From Ambrosia x helenae (Eukaryota > Streptophyta > Magnoliopsida > Asterales > Asteraceae): DNA of 64,000 bases. How positions within the stretch are numbered: the stretch's first letter is position 1; each line of letters starts with the position of its first letter. Positions 35,276-45,859 of this stretch are shown here, one piece after another. The translations under genes were made by a program, and so were the position numbers. Under the pieces are notes generated by a model. That model did no database searches, was not told the origin of the DNA, and was given only the letters and a program-made list of their open reading frames with translations. Where the stretch lies: contig CM061227.1 of the NCBI GenBank assembly GCA_030844895.1, forward strand, positions 76,062,575 to 76,126,574. Direction: 5' to 3'.

Positions 35276-35865
35276 TCAATTAGCTAAGGTGTGAAATCCC
35301 TTCCCGAAGGTTAGGAATATAATTCGGGATTGCTAGGTTGACTAACTATGCATTGTTTGGTAGTTTGGTTATAGCTAGGGCAAGACCGGTTACTTATTCG
35401 TGTTTAGAGTTTTCCTAGGATTTCATTCGTACTAGTTAAGTCTGCTTCCCAGTTTGGGATTTTTCGATCCAAGAGTGGTTGATTAAAGGATTACCGTGGG
35501 ATTTGGTTTCGCTGGGGCGATCCACTTTTATTTTAGCATATCAATACTTGTCCCGCCTTGAGTCTAGTCGACTATCCTTGACAGGAGATTTATTAGGTGA
35601 GAACAGGGTCTCCAACCGAATTACATAAGTCAGCTTTTATAACCAGATTCTAGGGATTCTATCCAGGTTATCAGTCTTCTCCTCATTAGAGTTCCAACCC
35701 AGTTCGTCAGCTTTCGTTTATTTTCAATTTCTTAGTTTAATTAGTAATTTAGTTTTAATTAATTTATTTTAATTTTAGTTTAAACCCCCCAATCAATCAA
35801 TCAATCAATTTAATAATAGTAATATTTTATCAGGTAATTCATTAGGAGTGATTTCAAAAGTATTA
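35276..35865 (+). other. Unclassified non-coding sequence
   Basis: No gene or domain is found. It was contiguous with 26726-27425 before the gypsy insertion. A (CAAT)n run lies at about 35788-35810. It might be part of an old LTR, but I cannot show it. Confidence 0.35.
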
Positions 35866-36432
35866 GATAAGTCCTTAGGTTCGATACATGGTCTTGCCTA
35901 CTTGCTACTTGCGATCAGTTTTCGTCAAGGTAGTTTTCTAAACACCTTATGGTTATGTTACATATATATATATATATATATATAGGGTTAGGATCCATTG
36001 AGAACTCGATGAGTTGTGAGAACTCGCGAGAACTCGATGTAAAATGCGAAAAAAATATAATTTTTTTTGCACACTAGTGTAAAAATACGTAAGCCTCGCT
36101 GTAAAATAATTTTTATAAAAAAATACATTAATTTACACTAAATTACACCGGTGTAAGGGATTTTTACCCCATACAAGTATATTAATATTTTATTCATTAT
36201 TTTATTGTTGTTTAATTGTGGACCACATATTCATTTTTTTATAATAAGTGTGTGGTTATAAAGTGAGTTCCTATGGTTCTCACAACTTATAGGAGTTCTC
36301 AAATGATCCAGATCATATATATGTATATATATATATATAACATAACCATAAGGTGTTTAGAAAACTACCTTGACGAAAACTGATCGCAAGTAGCAAGTAG
36401 GCAAGACCATGTATCGAACCTAAGGACTTATC
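35866..36432. repeat. Fold-back: 95-bp inverted arms around a small element
   Basis: 35866-35960 and 36338-36432 are reverse complements over 95 bp with no mismatch that I can see, both reading toward (TA)n tracts. Between them lies the element at 35984-36316. The last 19 bp of the left arm recur in direct orientation, one base shorter, at 36434-36452. The arms are copies of local flanking DNA, which suggests template switching at the TA tracts. Confidence 0.8.
35984..36316. mobile_element. Small TIR-like element inserted in (TA)n
   Basis: The left end reads GGGTTAGGATCCATTGAGAAC. The right end, inverted, reads GATCTGGATCATTTGAGAAC. Both are followed inward by GTTGTGAGAAC. About 330 bp, no coding sequence, (TA)n on both sides. 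I cannot place its superfamily. Confidence 0.55.
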
Positions 36433-36449
36433 CAACACTTATGGTTATG

Positions 36450-36491
<42 letters not shown>

Positions 36492-36692
36492 GGGATCATA
36501 CGAGAACCAACTTTATTGTGAGAACCATGAGAACCATTGTGAACACGGGGCAATTTTGTAAATATGATAAAAACATAAAATAAATAAATAAAAACATGAA
36601 ACACACAGAAACATCATATTCATCATCACCTTCATCTCTTCCACCTTTATCATACAAACCCTAGCTATCTCATCTCCACCATCAATGTAAAT

Positions 36693-37151
36693 CACTTAAA
36701 AATCCTGACCATCGATCGCACCATTAACTTCTCCACCTTATTATCCAAACTAACCGCTCTCTGTGAATCCAATTCCGAAATTCGATTCAAATACAAGCTT
36801 CCAGGACAAGATCTCGACGCTCTGGTCTCCGTTTTCGACGATGATGACGTGGATAACATGTTCTTCGAGTACGACATCCTCCGTCGCCTCTCCTCTGTAC
36901 CTGTTAGGTTACGTGTGTTTGTGTTTTTTTCCAGTGGTTGTTACGACAGATATGATAATATTTACATGTCAAACGGAGTGTCACTCCATGAATATGCAGT
37001 TTCTTTAAAGAAAAGTGCAAATGGAGGATGTCTGGTGAAGTTTAATGATGATCTGTGTATAGTCTGTAAGGATGGTGGAGATCTCTTGCTTTGTGATGGA
37101 TGCCCTAGGTCCTATCATCAAGGTCAGTTTAGTAAATTTGAATGTTTTTAA
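36693..37151 (+). pseudogene. PB1 domain fused to a PHD finger (captured gene fragments)
   Basis: One frame reads through two unrelated domains. The first (36693 to about 36930) is PB1-like: IRFKYKLPGQDLDALVSV, DDDVDNMFFEYDIL and VPVRLRVFVF. The second (about 36950-37125) is a PHD finger start: SNGVSLHEYAVSL, then DLCIVCKDGGDLLLCDGCPR and SYHQ, where the match stops at a donor-like AAG-GTCAG. The PHD finger lacks its second half (HxxC and CxxC). PB1 normally mediates protein pairing and PHD binds histone tails. I know of no plant gene that has this pair joined so closely, so the fusion is best explained by capture. Confidence 0.7.
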
Positions 37152-37254
37152 CGATGACGGTGAGATTAGAATTTTTAGTCTAATAATATGCAACTCCGTT
37201 GGTCCACATAGAACTTTTAGTCTAATAATTGTAACTTTTCAAGATTGTACCTCT

Positions 37255-37456
37255 TTGTGGTGGAGACTATTGCCACCCCTGCTATTCAATTGGATGAATT
37301 GAGGGAAATTATTGGTAACTTTGGTATGGAGTCATAAATAGGTGAAGGTTTATTTGGAAGAGTTTACCTTGGTGTTGGAGTCGATTACATCGATGAAAAC
37401 GAGTTAGATTCAGTTGCAGATGAGGATAATTTTGTTGAAGCTCAGGTTCTATAAGC
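37255..37456 (+). pseudogene. Pti1-like protein kinase N-terminal fragment
   Basis: The frame reads TPAIQLDELREIIGNFG, then an in-frame stop, then IGEGLFGRVYLGV, which is the glycine-rich ATP loop of a receptor-like cytoplasmic kinase of Pti1 type. The tail YIDENELDSVADEDNFVEAQ is not recognised and may be a fourth fragment. No catalytic Lys, HRD or DFG motif follows, so it is not a working kinase. Confidence 0.6.
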
Positions 37457-37689
37457 TGTTTGATTTGATTTGCTACCTGTTGCTATTGATTTTGTTAAAT
37501 TTTAAAATGAAATAATACTCGATGTCATGTGTAAATTAGTATGAGTGTTTTATCGAACACGTGTAATTAATGTGAAGCTTTTAATAATGATTTCGTATTT
37601 GGTGAATTAGGTTTTAAGTGTCTTTGTTGATGTAATGTTTGCCTGTATTAGTTAGGAGGATAAGTTGTGTTTTGGACGATGTGCCATTT

Positions 37690-38960
37690 TCTGATATGCA
37701 CATGTGCATGAAGATTGTTGACGCACTTGTGCAAAACGTAGTTTCTAATGTTAAAAGTAATGATAAAGCACATACTGTTATAATTAGGCCATTAACAATA
37801 ATGCACGTGTGCAATTGTTTTGTTGTATTTAACAAATTAATGTTGTTGCACATGTGCATTCAGGTTGAAATATCAGTTTTCTTATGCGTTTATATTAATT
37901 ATAGCTAAGAGATTGAGAAAAAATCAAAGAAAGTAACATTTGTATTACAATTGAGGGATAAAGTAACAAAAAGTTTACCGGATGCAAGTGAAGATAATGA
38001 CACAATTGTAGATCAGAAAGTTGAATCAGGTTGGCATTTTCTATTTAGTCTGGATGTACTTGGTATTCCCTTGTTCCCGTATTAGTTATGTTCTTTATTT
38101 ATTGTATGATCGAGCTCCGTTTGATCTCCCATAAGCATAAGCTGGTAATCTCACGGATGTTTATCAGGAAGTTGAATCAGGTTTTTATTATTTATTTATT
38201 ACATCTATATAGAAATGCACATGTGCATATGTGTAATTTTTCTTGTGAAATATTAAATGTTGATTGTTTAAACAAACAAATTATCATATATGCAGATATA
38301 TAGTTAAGAAGAGAGGTTCAAATGAGGTCAAATAAGCGGAAACATATTGTGACGGTGGGTAATGATGGTATGTTGTTTTGCATAATATTTAATGTATATA
38401 GTTGAGTAAGCACATGTGCATAATTATGGATGAACATGATATATTGTATTTTTTTGACAAATGTGTATGTAGATGCAATTACAAGAAAGACAAAACATCA
38501 AAAAGTGTTAAAACGGTGGCAGTGAAGACAAATCAAAAGAAGGTTATGAAAAAAGCAAATTGGCGCCCGATACGAACATGCGTTACACAACGTCAACTTT
38601 GGTTGTGTATAAGGAAATTGTCAAACAAACAAAGAAGTTTGTATAACATTTTGTGTAATGTATGTTTGGTTTAACATTTTGTTATGTTGGTGAACGTGAG
38701 GTTGTTAGATAATTAGAATTTTGTATGTAGGTGGTTAACATAGTTGGTTTGTAATATGGATATTTTTTTGTCATCGTTTGTTTTATTGAGTTAATACGTT
38801 TGGTATAGACTACATGTAGTTGTATGATAAAGACAAATTGGTATAAAAACTTTGTTATTTGAAGAATGATGCATGCATATATCTATGCCCGAAAGTTAAA
38901 CCACTAAAAAAAATCTAACAATATTAGTGAAATGCACATATGCATGCAGTACAAGTTTCT
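37690..38960 (+). repeat. Dispersed TGCACATGTGCA palindromes
   Basis: Perfect or near copies occur near 37696, 37725, 37801, 37849, 38215, 38409 and 38934. The rest is AT-rich. Weak coding-like stretches, such as KKSKKVTFVLQLRDKVTKS at about 37920 and a short frame at 38470-38675, are not recognised. Confidence 0.6.
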
Positions 38961-39150
38961 TATTTTATAGATCTTATATAGAGGTGTTTTAAGTTTATTC
39001 ATGTTTGTTGTCATGCATGTGTTTTATTTTCAATTTATGTGATAATATGCATGACTAAACACTTGACAAGTTCGAGTGTATTTTATATCTTACTTTGCGT
39101 CCATTTAATGACCATTGAATAGACTTTGTGACCCCTTATATATCTGTATC

Positions 39151-39611
39151 TGTTGGGTTATATTGAGACCACAGTTACTAGATTATAGACTTTTGATAGT
39201 TATTGTATAGTTTGATAGTTGAAGGACCTAGTATGTAATTAACACAATGTTTTGTAACACAAACCCTAGGCTGCGCACTAAATGACACGGGCCCTGCGCA
39301 CTTATGTTAAGTGCGCAGGCCCAGGTGCTTTCCTATATAAACTATGTGTGTGCACAGCTCTAGGGTTAGGGTTTTGGGATAATCTTTGTAGCACACGTGA
39401 ATAGGTGCGTATTAGTCAGTGTATTCCAAGGTTATTCATCATCAAATCAGTAATGGAATCATCATGTTATTCATTGTGTGTGTCGGTTTTATTCATATTC
39501 ATCTAGTATCTTTGTCTTTCTGGATTAATCACTTAAAACACCTAACAAATAGGTGTTTATAAGTGATAACAATCTATTGCATATCACAAGATCTAGCATT
39601 CGGGACTTACA
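39151..39611 (+). repeat. 5' LTR of the 39151 copia element
   Basis: 461 bp, TGTTGGGTTATATTG to GGGACTTACA, followed three bases later by the primer binding site. The right-hand partner is outside the window, so the left boundary rests on the TG start and the promoter position. Confidence 0.8.
39289..39341 (+). promoter_or_regulatory. LTR promoter: 11-bp-arm palindrome then TATATAAA
   Basis: CTGCGCACTTA and TAAGTGCGCAG with a 3-bp spacer (39294-39318), framed by GGGCC and GGCCCA. TATATAAA (39334-39341) starts 15 bp later. The same arrangement occurs at 60400-60448. Confidence 0.65.
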
Positions 39612-40458
39612 ATTTGGTATCAGAGCCTTTGTGCTCTAGATTGTATCTACTTTAAGATACCAAAACCCTCATCTTGTTAAGTTTTTATTATCAAGATTAT
39701 TTTCTTTATAAACTTTCAAATTTAGTTGTTTTTCTTATATTTTAGCTTCAAATTTCGTGAAAATTGTGTTTCTAAAAGTTAATAGTATGTCATTTTAAGT
39801 AGAAAATGTTTTAGAAAGGATTCAGCTGAGTTTTGTGTTTTTCACAGCCTGTTTTGCGCACTTATTTCATACATTCTGCGCACTTATCTCATAAGTTGAG
39901 CACTTGTTTCTTGGTTTGAGTACTTGGCTCATATATTGCATACTTGTGATTGTGAGTACTTAAATTTCTGGTTTTAGTACGCAATCAAGCTTATGCGTAC
40001 TTGTTGCATTCCAGTGTCTTGAGCACTTATCTAGGGTTTCTGCGCACTTAAACGGAAATCTTGGATTTGTGCGCACTTACTGAAAGGTGTAGTCTTGAGT
40101 ACTTGGCTAGGGTTTCTGCGAACTTAAATCTTAAACGAGAGTTTAAGTGTCTGCGCACTTAATTTAGTGCGCAGACTGATCTATAAATACTGAGCACTTA
40201 TCATGCCCAAGTATTAACTGGTCTGCGCACTTATCAAGAAACACAGCCACACGTATACTTCCGAGCTGCGCACTTAACAAAAGACTACAACTTGACAAGG
40301 CTGTTTACATTCTTACAGGTTGCTGCATACTTATCTGGACTGCTGTGAACTTATATGCACACTTATCTGCGCACTTAGCTGTGTACTTACGGACTTGGAC
40401 ATTTTCTGGACTGTTAACTAAAATCTGATTAACTAAACCCTTAAAATTCACCTAAATT
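39612..40458 (+). promoter_or_regulatory. Primer binding site and gag leader with GCGCACTTA array
   Basis: TGGTATCAGAGC at 39615-39626 is the Met-tRNA primer site. From 39840 to 40400 about twenty GCGCACTTA-like words occur, mostly ending TTA. Two palindromes stand out: CTTAAAC/GTTTAAG (40130-40147) and TCTGCGCAC/GTGCGCAGA (40150-40175). A TATAAATA at 40182-40189 follows 6 bp later. The segment 40116-40240 is homologous to 60852-60975 in the env leader. Confidence 0.7.
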
Positions 40459-43400
40459 ATGGCCGGTAATGATAACCACTCAACAGTAAATCCTATCACT
40501 CAACAAGAACTTGAAACCGGAACCACAACTAGAGTTCCTAAGTTAAAAGGTGTTGAAGACTATGGAACTTGGAAGAACAGAATGAGGTCATTCTTCTATG
40601 TTACGGACTTCACCCAATGGAATTCTATCCAGTTGGGCCCACACATTCCAATGAGAACCACTGCCACAGGAGAAGAGTTTAACCCTGATCCAACCACTTA
40701 CACTGACGTCGATAAACAATTACTCCGGAGAGATCATAAGGCTTATGGTGCTCTTACCATGGCCTTATCAAACGATGTTTAATACATGTTTGAGGAGTAT
40801 GGCACTGCACATGATCTATGGTTTGCGTTAAATGAATACTATGAAGGGAATGAAGAGATGCGCCAGTACAAGCAAGACATGGTGTAGAAAGAATATGACA
40901 TGTTCGGTTGTATTCGTGGGGAAAGCTTGAGCTCACACATCGAGAGGTTCATAAGTATGTTGACCAAGATGAAGAAGGCGGGAATTCCTGTGAACAACAG
41001 AAATTCAATCAAGAAGCTGCTAGACTCCCTACCAAAAGAATGGAGCATCCAGTGTATGTTGATTAGGAAAGAATATCTAGACGCCCAGCCTACCTTGGCT
41101 GACCTTATCAACACCCTGAAGTCATTTGAGATGGACATCACGAAGAGAGAGATGAACCAGACCAATCCGAAGGTAGTACCCAGCACTGCAATGAAAAATT
41201 TGGCATTAATGACCCCAGTGGGTAACATAGGTTCAAGCTCGTCTCATGTGTATGCTGAAGGAATGGGTGGTGGTAGCTCCAGTTCAGGAAAGACCGTTCC
41301 ATACTCCGACCCAGTGGCAAGAACTCTCAACCCTCAACAAACAAAGCTTGCTAATGAACACGTTGAACTCTTCAACGCCTTCATGACCAGCTTTGAAGCA
41401 TTGAAGACAGGTGACCTGAAGAATGATATGATGAGTCCGGAAGATATGTATCAAGTGGATCCAGATGATATGGAGGAGATGGATCTAAAATGGCAAATGG
41501 CCATGATTACTCTAAGGGTGAAGAGGTTTAAGGACAGAACAGGTCGAAGGGTTGGACTGGGAAAGGCTGGCTTTGATAAGTCAAAAATCAGGTGCTACAA
41601 TTGCAAAACTCTCGGACACTTCAAGTATGAATGTCCAACTTTGCATCAAGCTGAAGTTAAACCGGAAAAGAGAATGGTGGCAATCACGGATGGAGGCGAA
41701 GCCAATCAGCAGAAGGCACTGGTGGTTCAAGATTTTGACTGGGGAGAGGAAGTTGCTGTGGCTGAGGCTGAAGTGAACAAGGCACTGATGGCAAAGATCT
41801 GCACTAAATCAACACTTGGTGTGAGCTCTTTGGAAGGGTCATCAGCGGAGATGCCAAAAGGAGAAAGGATGGAGAATGCTGGTCTAAAAGGTGTGCTGAG
41901 TGAGGACAAGGGAAAGGAGGTTGCTGCCGAGGAAGCTTTAGTTGCTGAGAAGACTTCCACAAGCAAAGCTGATCAACAACCGCAGAGCGCGCAGAAGAAA
42001 GTCGAGGAGAGAGATCTAGTAAGTATTCCGCTTGAAATAAAATCAAAGATGTGCTCACCAAGGTGTGTTACAGTTGTTGCTACTGTTTGTCCCACAATAG
42101 GAGAATTTTAAGAGAAATGGATGACATCAAAAAAATCAACACTGAAATGAAAGAAAATGAGTTAGCATATCAGCGAAAGTTAAATGCAACAATAGCTGAA
42201 ATGCACACTCTAAAAGAATTTGTTCTTAGAAAAGATTTTTTAATAAATGACTTAACTGAAAAACTAGAAATATCTAGAAATGAAACAAATCATCTCCAAA
42301 TTGTTGTGGACAAATGGAATGTAAGCAAGCATGCTCATACATATATCCTTGATTGTTCAAGGAAATCATTCGTCAAAGATGGAATTGGGTATAAGGATAA
42401 AAAGGGAATTGTAAAATCTCTATTTTTACCTTTGAGCAAAAGTAAATATATACCCATTTCAAAACCACATCCAAAAAATGATCTTTTTGAAAAAGAATGT
42501 GTCAAATCTGAGTCAAACTCTAATATAAGTAAAAGCAGTGCAGATGTGACCCAACAGGATCAGGTGGACGATGATGAAAGTTGTGGTGGACAAACAATGG
42601 GGTTAGGTCACCCAGGTGCCAATTACTCTACAGTGAATTGGTTCATCTGGAGTCATGACAAGTCTAAAACTTCTTTGAATTCGGATGAATGTAATAACTT
42701 AACTAAACTGGATGATTGTAATAGTTTATCTAGGATGGATAATTGTAATAGTTTATCTAGGCTGGATGACTGTACTACATTAACATCTAAACTTAATTTA
42801 AAGGGTGTAGTGGACCCTGATGATAGGAAGAGTCCTATCAAACGCTCAGATATTTGTGTTGACAATGTTATGCCAGTTTGTGTTGATCTTAATGATGCAT
42901 TCTCTGATAATGAAAATGTATAGACCATCTCCGTTTGTACCAGAATTAAAAAGAAACAGGTTTGGCAAATTTCTTACTGAAGAAATTCCAGAGTTTACTC
43001 CATCATCATCAACAGATATGTCATGTTCTGAAGAATCACAAAGTGAAACAGATAACACAATTCCTGAAGAATCACAAAGTGATACAGAAAGTGACATTAG
43101 CGAGCCAGACTGCAACACAAATGACAAATCAAGCAACAACAACATTGATGAACCATGTTCTAGTGAAAGCTCATGCTCAAGCAAGATCAAGAGAAGAGCA
43201 TCACAACCATCATCATCTAGACCCTCTCCTAAGATCAAGCCAAAGCACTCAAAATGCTTTAGATGTGGAAATGAGGGTCATGTGGTTAAAACATGTCACT
43301 TAAAATTCAGTGATGTCAAAGCATTAAACTGTCTTTCTGATCAGATTAAAAACCTTCGAGAAACAGTAAAAATCTTTGATAAAACCACAAAGAGTTTGAA

Positions 43401-43476
43401 AAGACAAGAGTCAGTTTTGATCGAAAATCACGATAGATCAAAACTAAACCAAACTTGGATTCCCAAAGTCAACTAA
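40459..43476 (+). pseudogene. Sirevirus gag of the 39151 element, with stops and frameshifts
   Basis: It starts MAGNDNHSTVNP at 40459. In-frame stops occur at 40780-40782 (TAA) and 40885-40887 (TAG); both are one C-to-T change from Gln codons. The frame continues to 42111, shifts (42051-42923), then returns (42820-43476). Core motifs are YGTWKNRMRSFF, a first zinc knuckle CYNCKTLGHFKYEC (from 41593), a coiled-coil-like Lys/Glu region, a repetitive SLSRMDNCNSLSRLDDC stretch and a second knuckle CFRCGNEGHVVKTC (from 43255). Long gag proteins with two knuckles are usual in this lineage. It would form the particle and bind RNA. Confidence 0.85.
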
Positions 43477-43586
43477 GTAAAGGTTCGAGTCGTCATTGTA
43501 CATAGAGTCTCTTGTATTTATATGTGTATTTCTTGTGTTTTTCTTTTGTATTTTAGAATAAGTTACAGAAATGGCTGATAGCCCTG

Positions 43587-45005
43587 ATGAGATATCTATG
43601 GCATGTTGATAGCGGGGTTTCTAGACACATGACTGGTCTAAAAGAACTTCTCAAGAACTACAAATTTATTGATGGAGAGTTCGTTGCCTTCACTGGAAAT
43701 GAAAAGGGCGGAAAGATTGTAGGAATAGGAGATGTGGTCTCTGACGCACTGACGTTAGAAGATGTGAACTATGTTCCAGAATTGTGCTACAACCTGTTGA
43801 GCGTGTCACAAGTCTACGACAAAGGAATATCTGTGTTATTTAATGACATGGAGTGCATCTTTCTGAAACCTGGATTCATTCCGCCCACCAATATGATCAT
43901 GCTAAAAGCTCCTAGACAAAATAACACATATGTGATAAATATGAGAGATGCTAAATCAGAATGTCAAATGACATGCTTACTTTCTAAAGCATCCGAGTTA
44001 GAGTCACTGTTATGGCACAGGCGATTAGGACATGTTAACTTCAAAAACATTAACAAGCTTTCAAAACTAAATCTTGTCAGAGGTCTTCCTTCAAAGGAAT
44101 TCCCTTTTTCTGAAAAATGTTTAGCATGTGCCAAAGGAAAACAACACAAGAAATCGCACAAGTCCAAGACAATGAACTCTATCGACTCGCCTCTTCAATT
44201 ATTGCATATGGATCTTTTTGGTCCTATTAGTGTTAAAAGTCTAGCTAAAAAGTCTTATTGTTTGGTGATAACAGATGATTTTTCTCGATTTACATGGGTG
44301 TACTTCTTAGAATACAAAAGTGAAGCTGCTGAGATTTTGATGCTGTTTGTTCCTCTCATTGAGAACATAATAAAGACAAAAGTTAGATCAATCAGAAGTG
44401 ATCACGGAACTGAATTCAAAAATCAAAGTTTCGGGACTTTTTGCAACAACAGAGGAATTCATCTTCAGTACAGTGCTACAAGAACTCCTCAACAGAATGG
44501 TGTTGCTGAAAGGAAGAATCGTACACTTATTGAAGCGGCCAGAACCATGCTAATCGACTCCAAATTGCCGATCATCTTCTTGGCTGAAGCTGTGAATACC
44601 GCCTGTTATGTTCTTAACAGAGTCTTAATTGTAAAGACGCGCGGGAAAACAAGTTATGAACTCCTTTTTAAAAGAAAACCTCTGATTGACTACTTCAGGC
44701 CTTTTGGATGCTCATGTACGCTGCTTAACAACTACGAGAACATAATGAAGTTTGATGCAGTTGGAGATGAGTTCTTCTTTGTTGGATATTCTTCAAGTCA
44801 AAAGGCTTATAGAGTGTACAACAAACGAACCAAAATGGTTCTCGAATCTTTCTATGTTGATTGGCAGGAATCCAACTCTACTAACACAGGAGCCGGTCCT
44901 GACTGGTTCTTTGACGTGGACGTTGTTTTCAACAATTTCAGTATCATTGAAGAACAATCAACTGACAATCAAGCAGCCGATCCTTCTCCTCTTGAAGATA
45001 CTCTT
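43587..45005 (+). pseudogene. Sirevirus pol, 5' part: protease and integrase
   Basis: The protease start is LWHVDSGVSRHMTG, with the DSG catalytic triad. The integrase zinc domain follows (WHRRLGHVNF, then CLACAKGKQH). The core has D about 209 (LLHMDLFGP), D about 272 (RSDHGTEF) and E about 307 (QQNGVAERKNRTL), so the DDE triad is complete. The frame is open up to the insertion point of the 45006 element and resumes at 57574 after the CTCTT repeat. Integrase would insert the cDNA into host DNA. Confidence 0.9.
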
Positions 45006-45698
45006 TGTTGGGTCTGCTGACCTGGAGAAGAACAGATGATTAGAAAGCCAAAACATGCTATCTATTTGATCCTTGAATAAACAGTCTTTACAACTTGCTT
45101 CTCCCAAAAGACTGCTGACCCTAACTACTGTTCTATCCAAACAACTGCTGATATAAAGAACTGCTGAGGAAACAACTGATGAAGAACAACTGCTGACCAA
45201 AGGTCTGATAAAGAGCAACTGCTGATACAAGTACTGAAGACCAAAGCACTGCTGGAACCAACAGCACTTAGGCTCCAGCAGTGGATACAAGACCATCAGA
45301 GTTTATCTTCAACAGCTGTTTAATATCAGTGCTTTCAATGTAACAGTAGTTTGTATAGCAGATGTTTAAGTTTGTTATTCTGTTAGAGGTCACTGTCTTA
45401 GGTGACGTCAGCCTAGGTCATCAGTGGTTTGAGTCTGTCTATAAATAGAACAGTGCTTGTACTGTTCTATTGCATCACACACAAAACATTCTCTCTGACA
45501 AACACTGTGTGATCAGGCTGAGGGGGAGTAACTTGTACGATTGTAATCTTTGAATTAATGAAAGCATTCGATCTAAAAACATTTACTCTCTTGTTTTGAT
45601 TTACAGTTTATTATTCCGCTGCACTTTCATTCTATTTTCATTTCATTATTACCATCATTTAGTTAAACAATCAAAACAAACAAACTCAGATCCTAACA
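45006..45698 (+). repeat. 5' LTR of the young copia element
   Basis: 693 bp, TGTTGGGTCTGC to CAGATCCTAACA. It has many AACTGCTGA and CAGATG/CATCTG words (CANNTG type). Confidence 0.95.
45390..45447 (+). promoter_or_regulatory. LTR promoter: TGACGTCA then TATAAATA
   Basis: GTCAC/GTGAC (from 45389) overlaps the perfect palindrome TGACGTCA (45403-45410), the core of plant bZIP factor sites. TATAAATA (45440-45447) follows 29 bp later. The 3' LTR copy is at 57278-57322. Confidence 0.65.
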
Positions 45699-45859
45699 AT
45701 TGGTATCAGAGCTTGGTCAATTAAATTCGATCTAACAAATCAATTTAATAATCAGCTCACAATTATTGATATCGTTTGTCAGTTAGATTGAAAACAGAGT
45801 AATAGTTTAATTTCGCTTCAACCGTTGTTAAACAGACTTTGTTTTTGAAAAATCAGAGA
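45699..45859 (+). other. Primer binding site and gag leader of the young copia element
   Basis: TGGTATCAGAGC at 45701-45712 follows the LTR by two bases. The leader is short (147 bp) and has none of the long repeat arrays seen in the 39151 element. Confidence 0.85.

Larger units (their letters stand above)
36482..39150 (+). mobile_element. Gene-fragment-carrying element, right end not found
   Basis: The left end, after (TA)n, reads AGGTAGGGATCATACGAGAAC with further GTGAGAACC repeats. It is close to the end of the 35984 element, so probably the same group. It carries pieces of at least three host genes (36693-37456) and then AT-rich sequence with TGCACATGTGCA repeats. A matching right end is not visible before the copia LTR at 39151. 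A Pack-MULE or a Helitron would both fit. Confidence 0.5.

Noticed and set aside
37690..38960. CRISPR-like array of TGCACATGTGCA
   Set aside because: Irregular spacing, short repeat and plant context rule out a CRISPR array.
36482..39150. Intact PHD regulator gene
   Set aside because: The PHD finger lacks its second half, the kinase part has a stop, and no complete frame exists.
39615..39626. tRNA gene from TGGTATCAGAGC
   Set aside because: Only the 3' end complement is present; it is a primer binding site.
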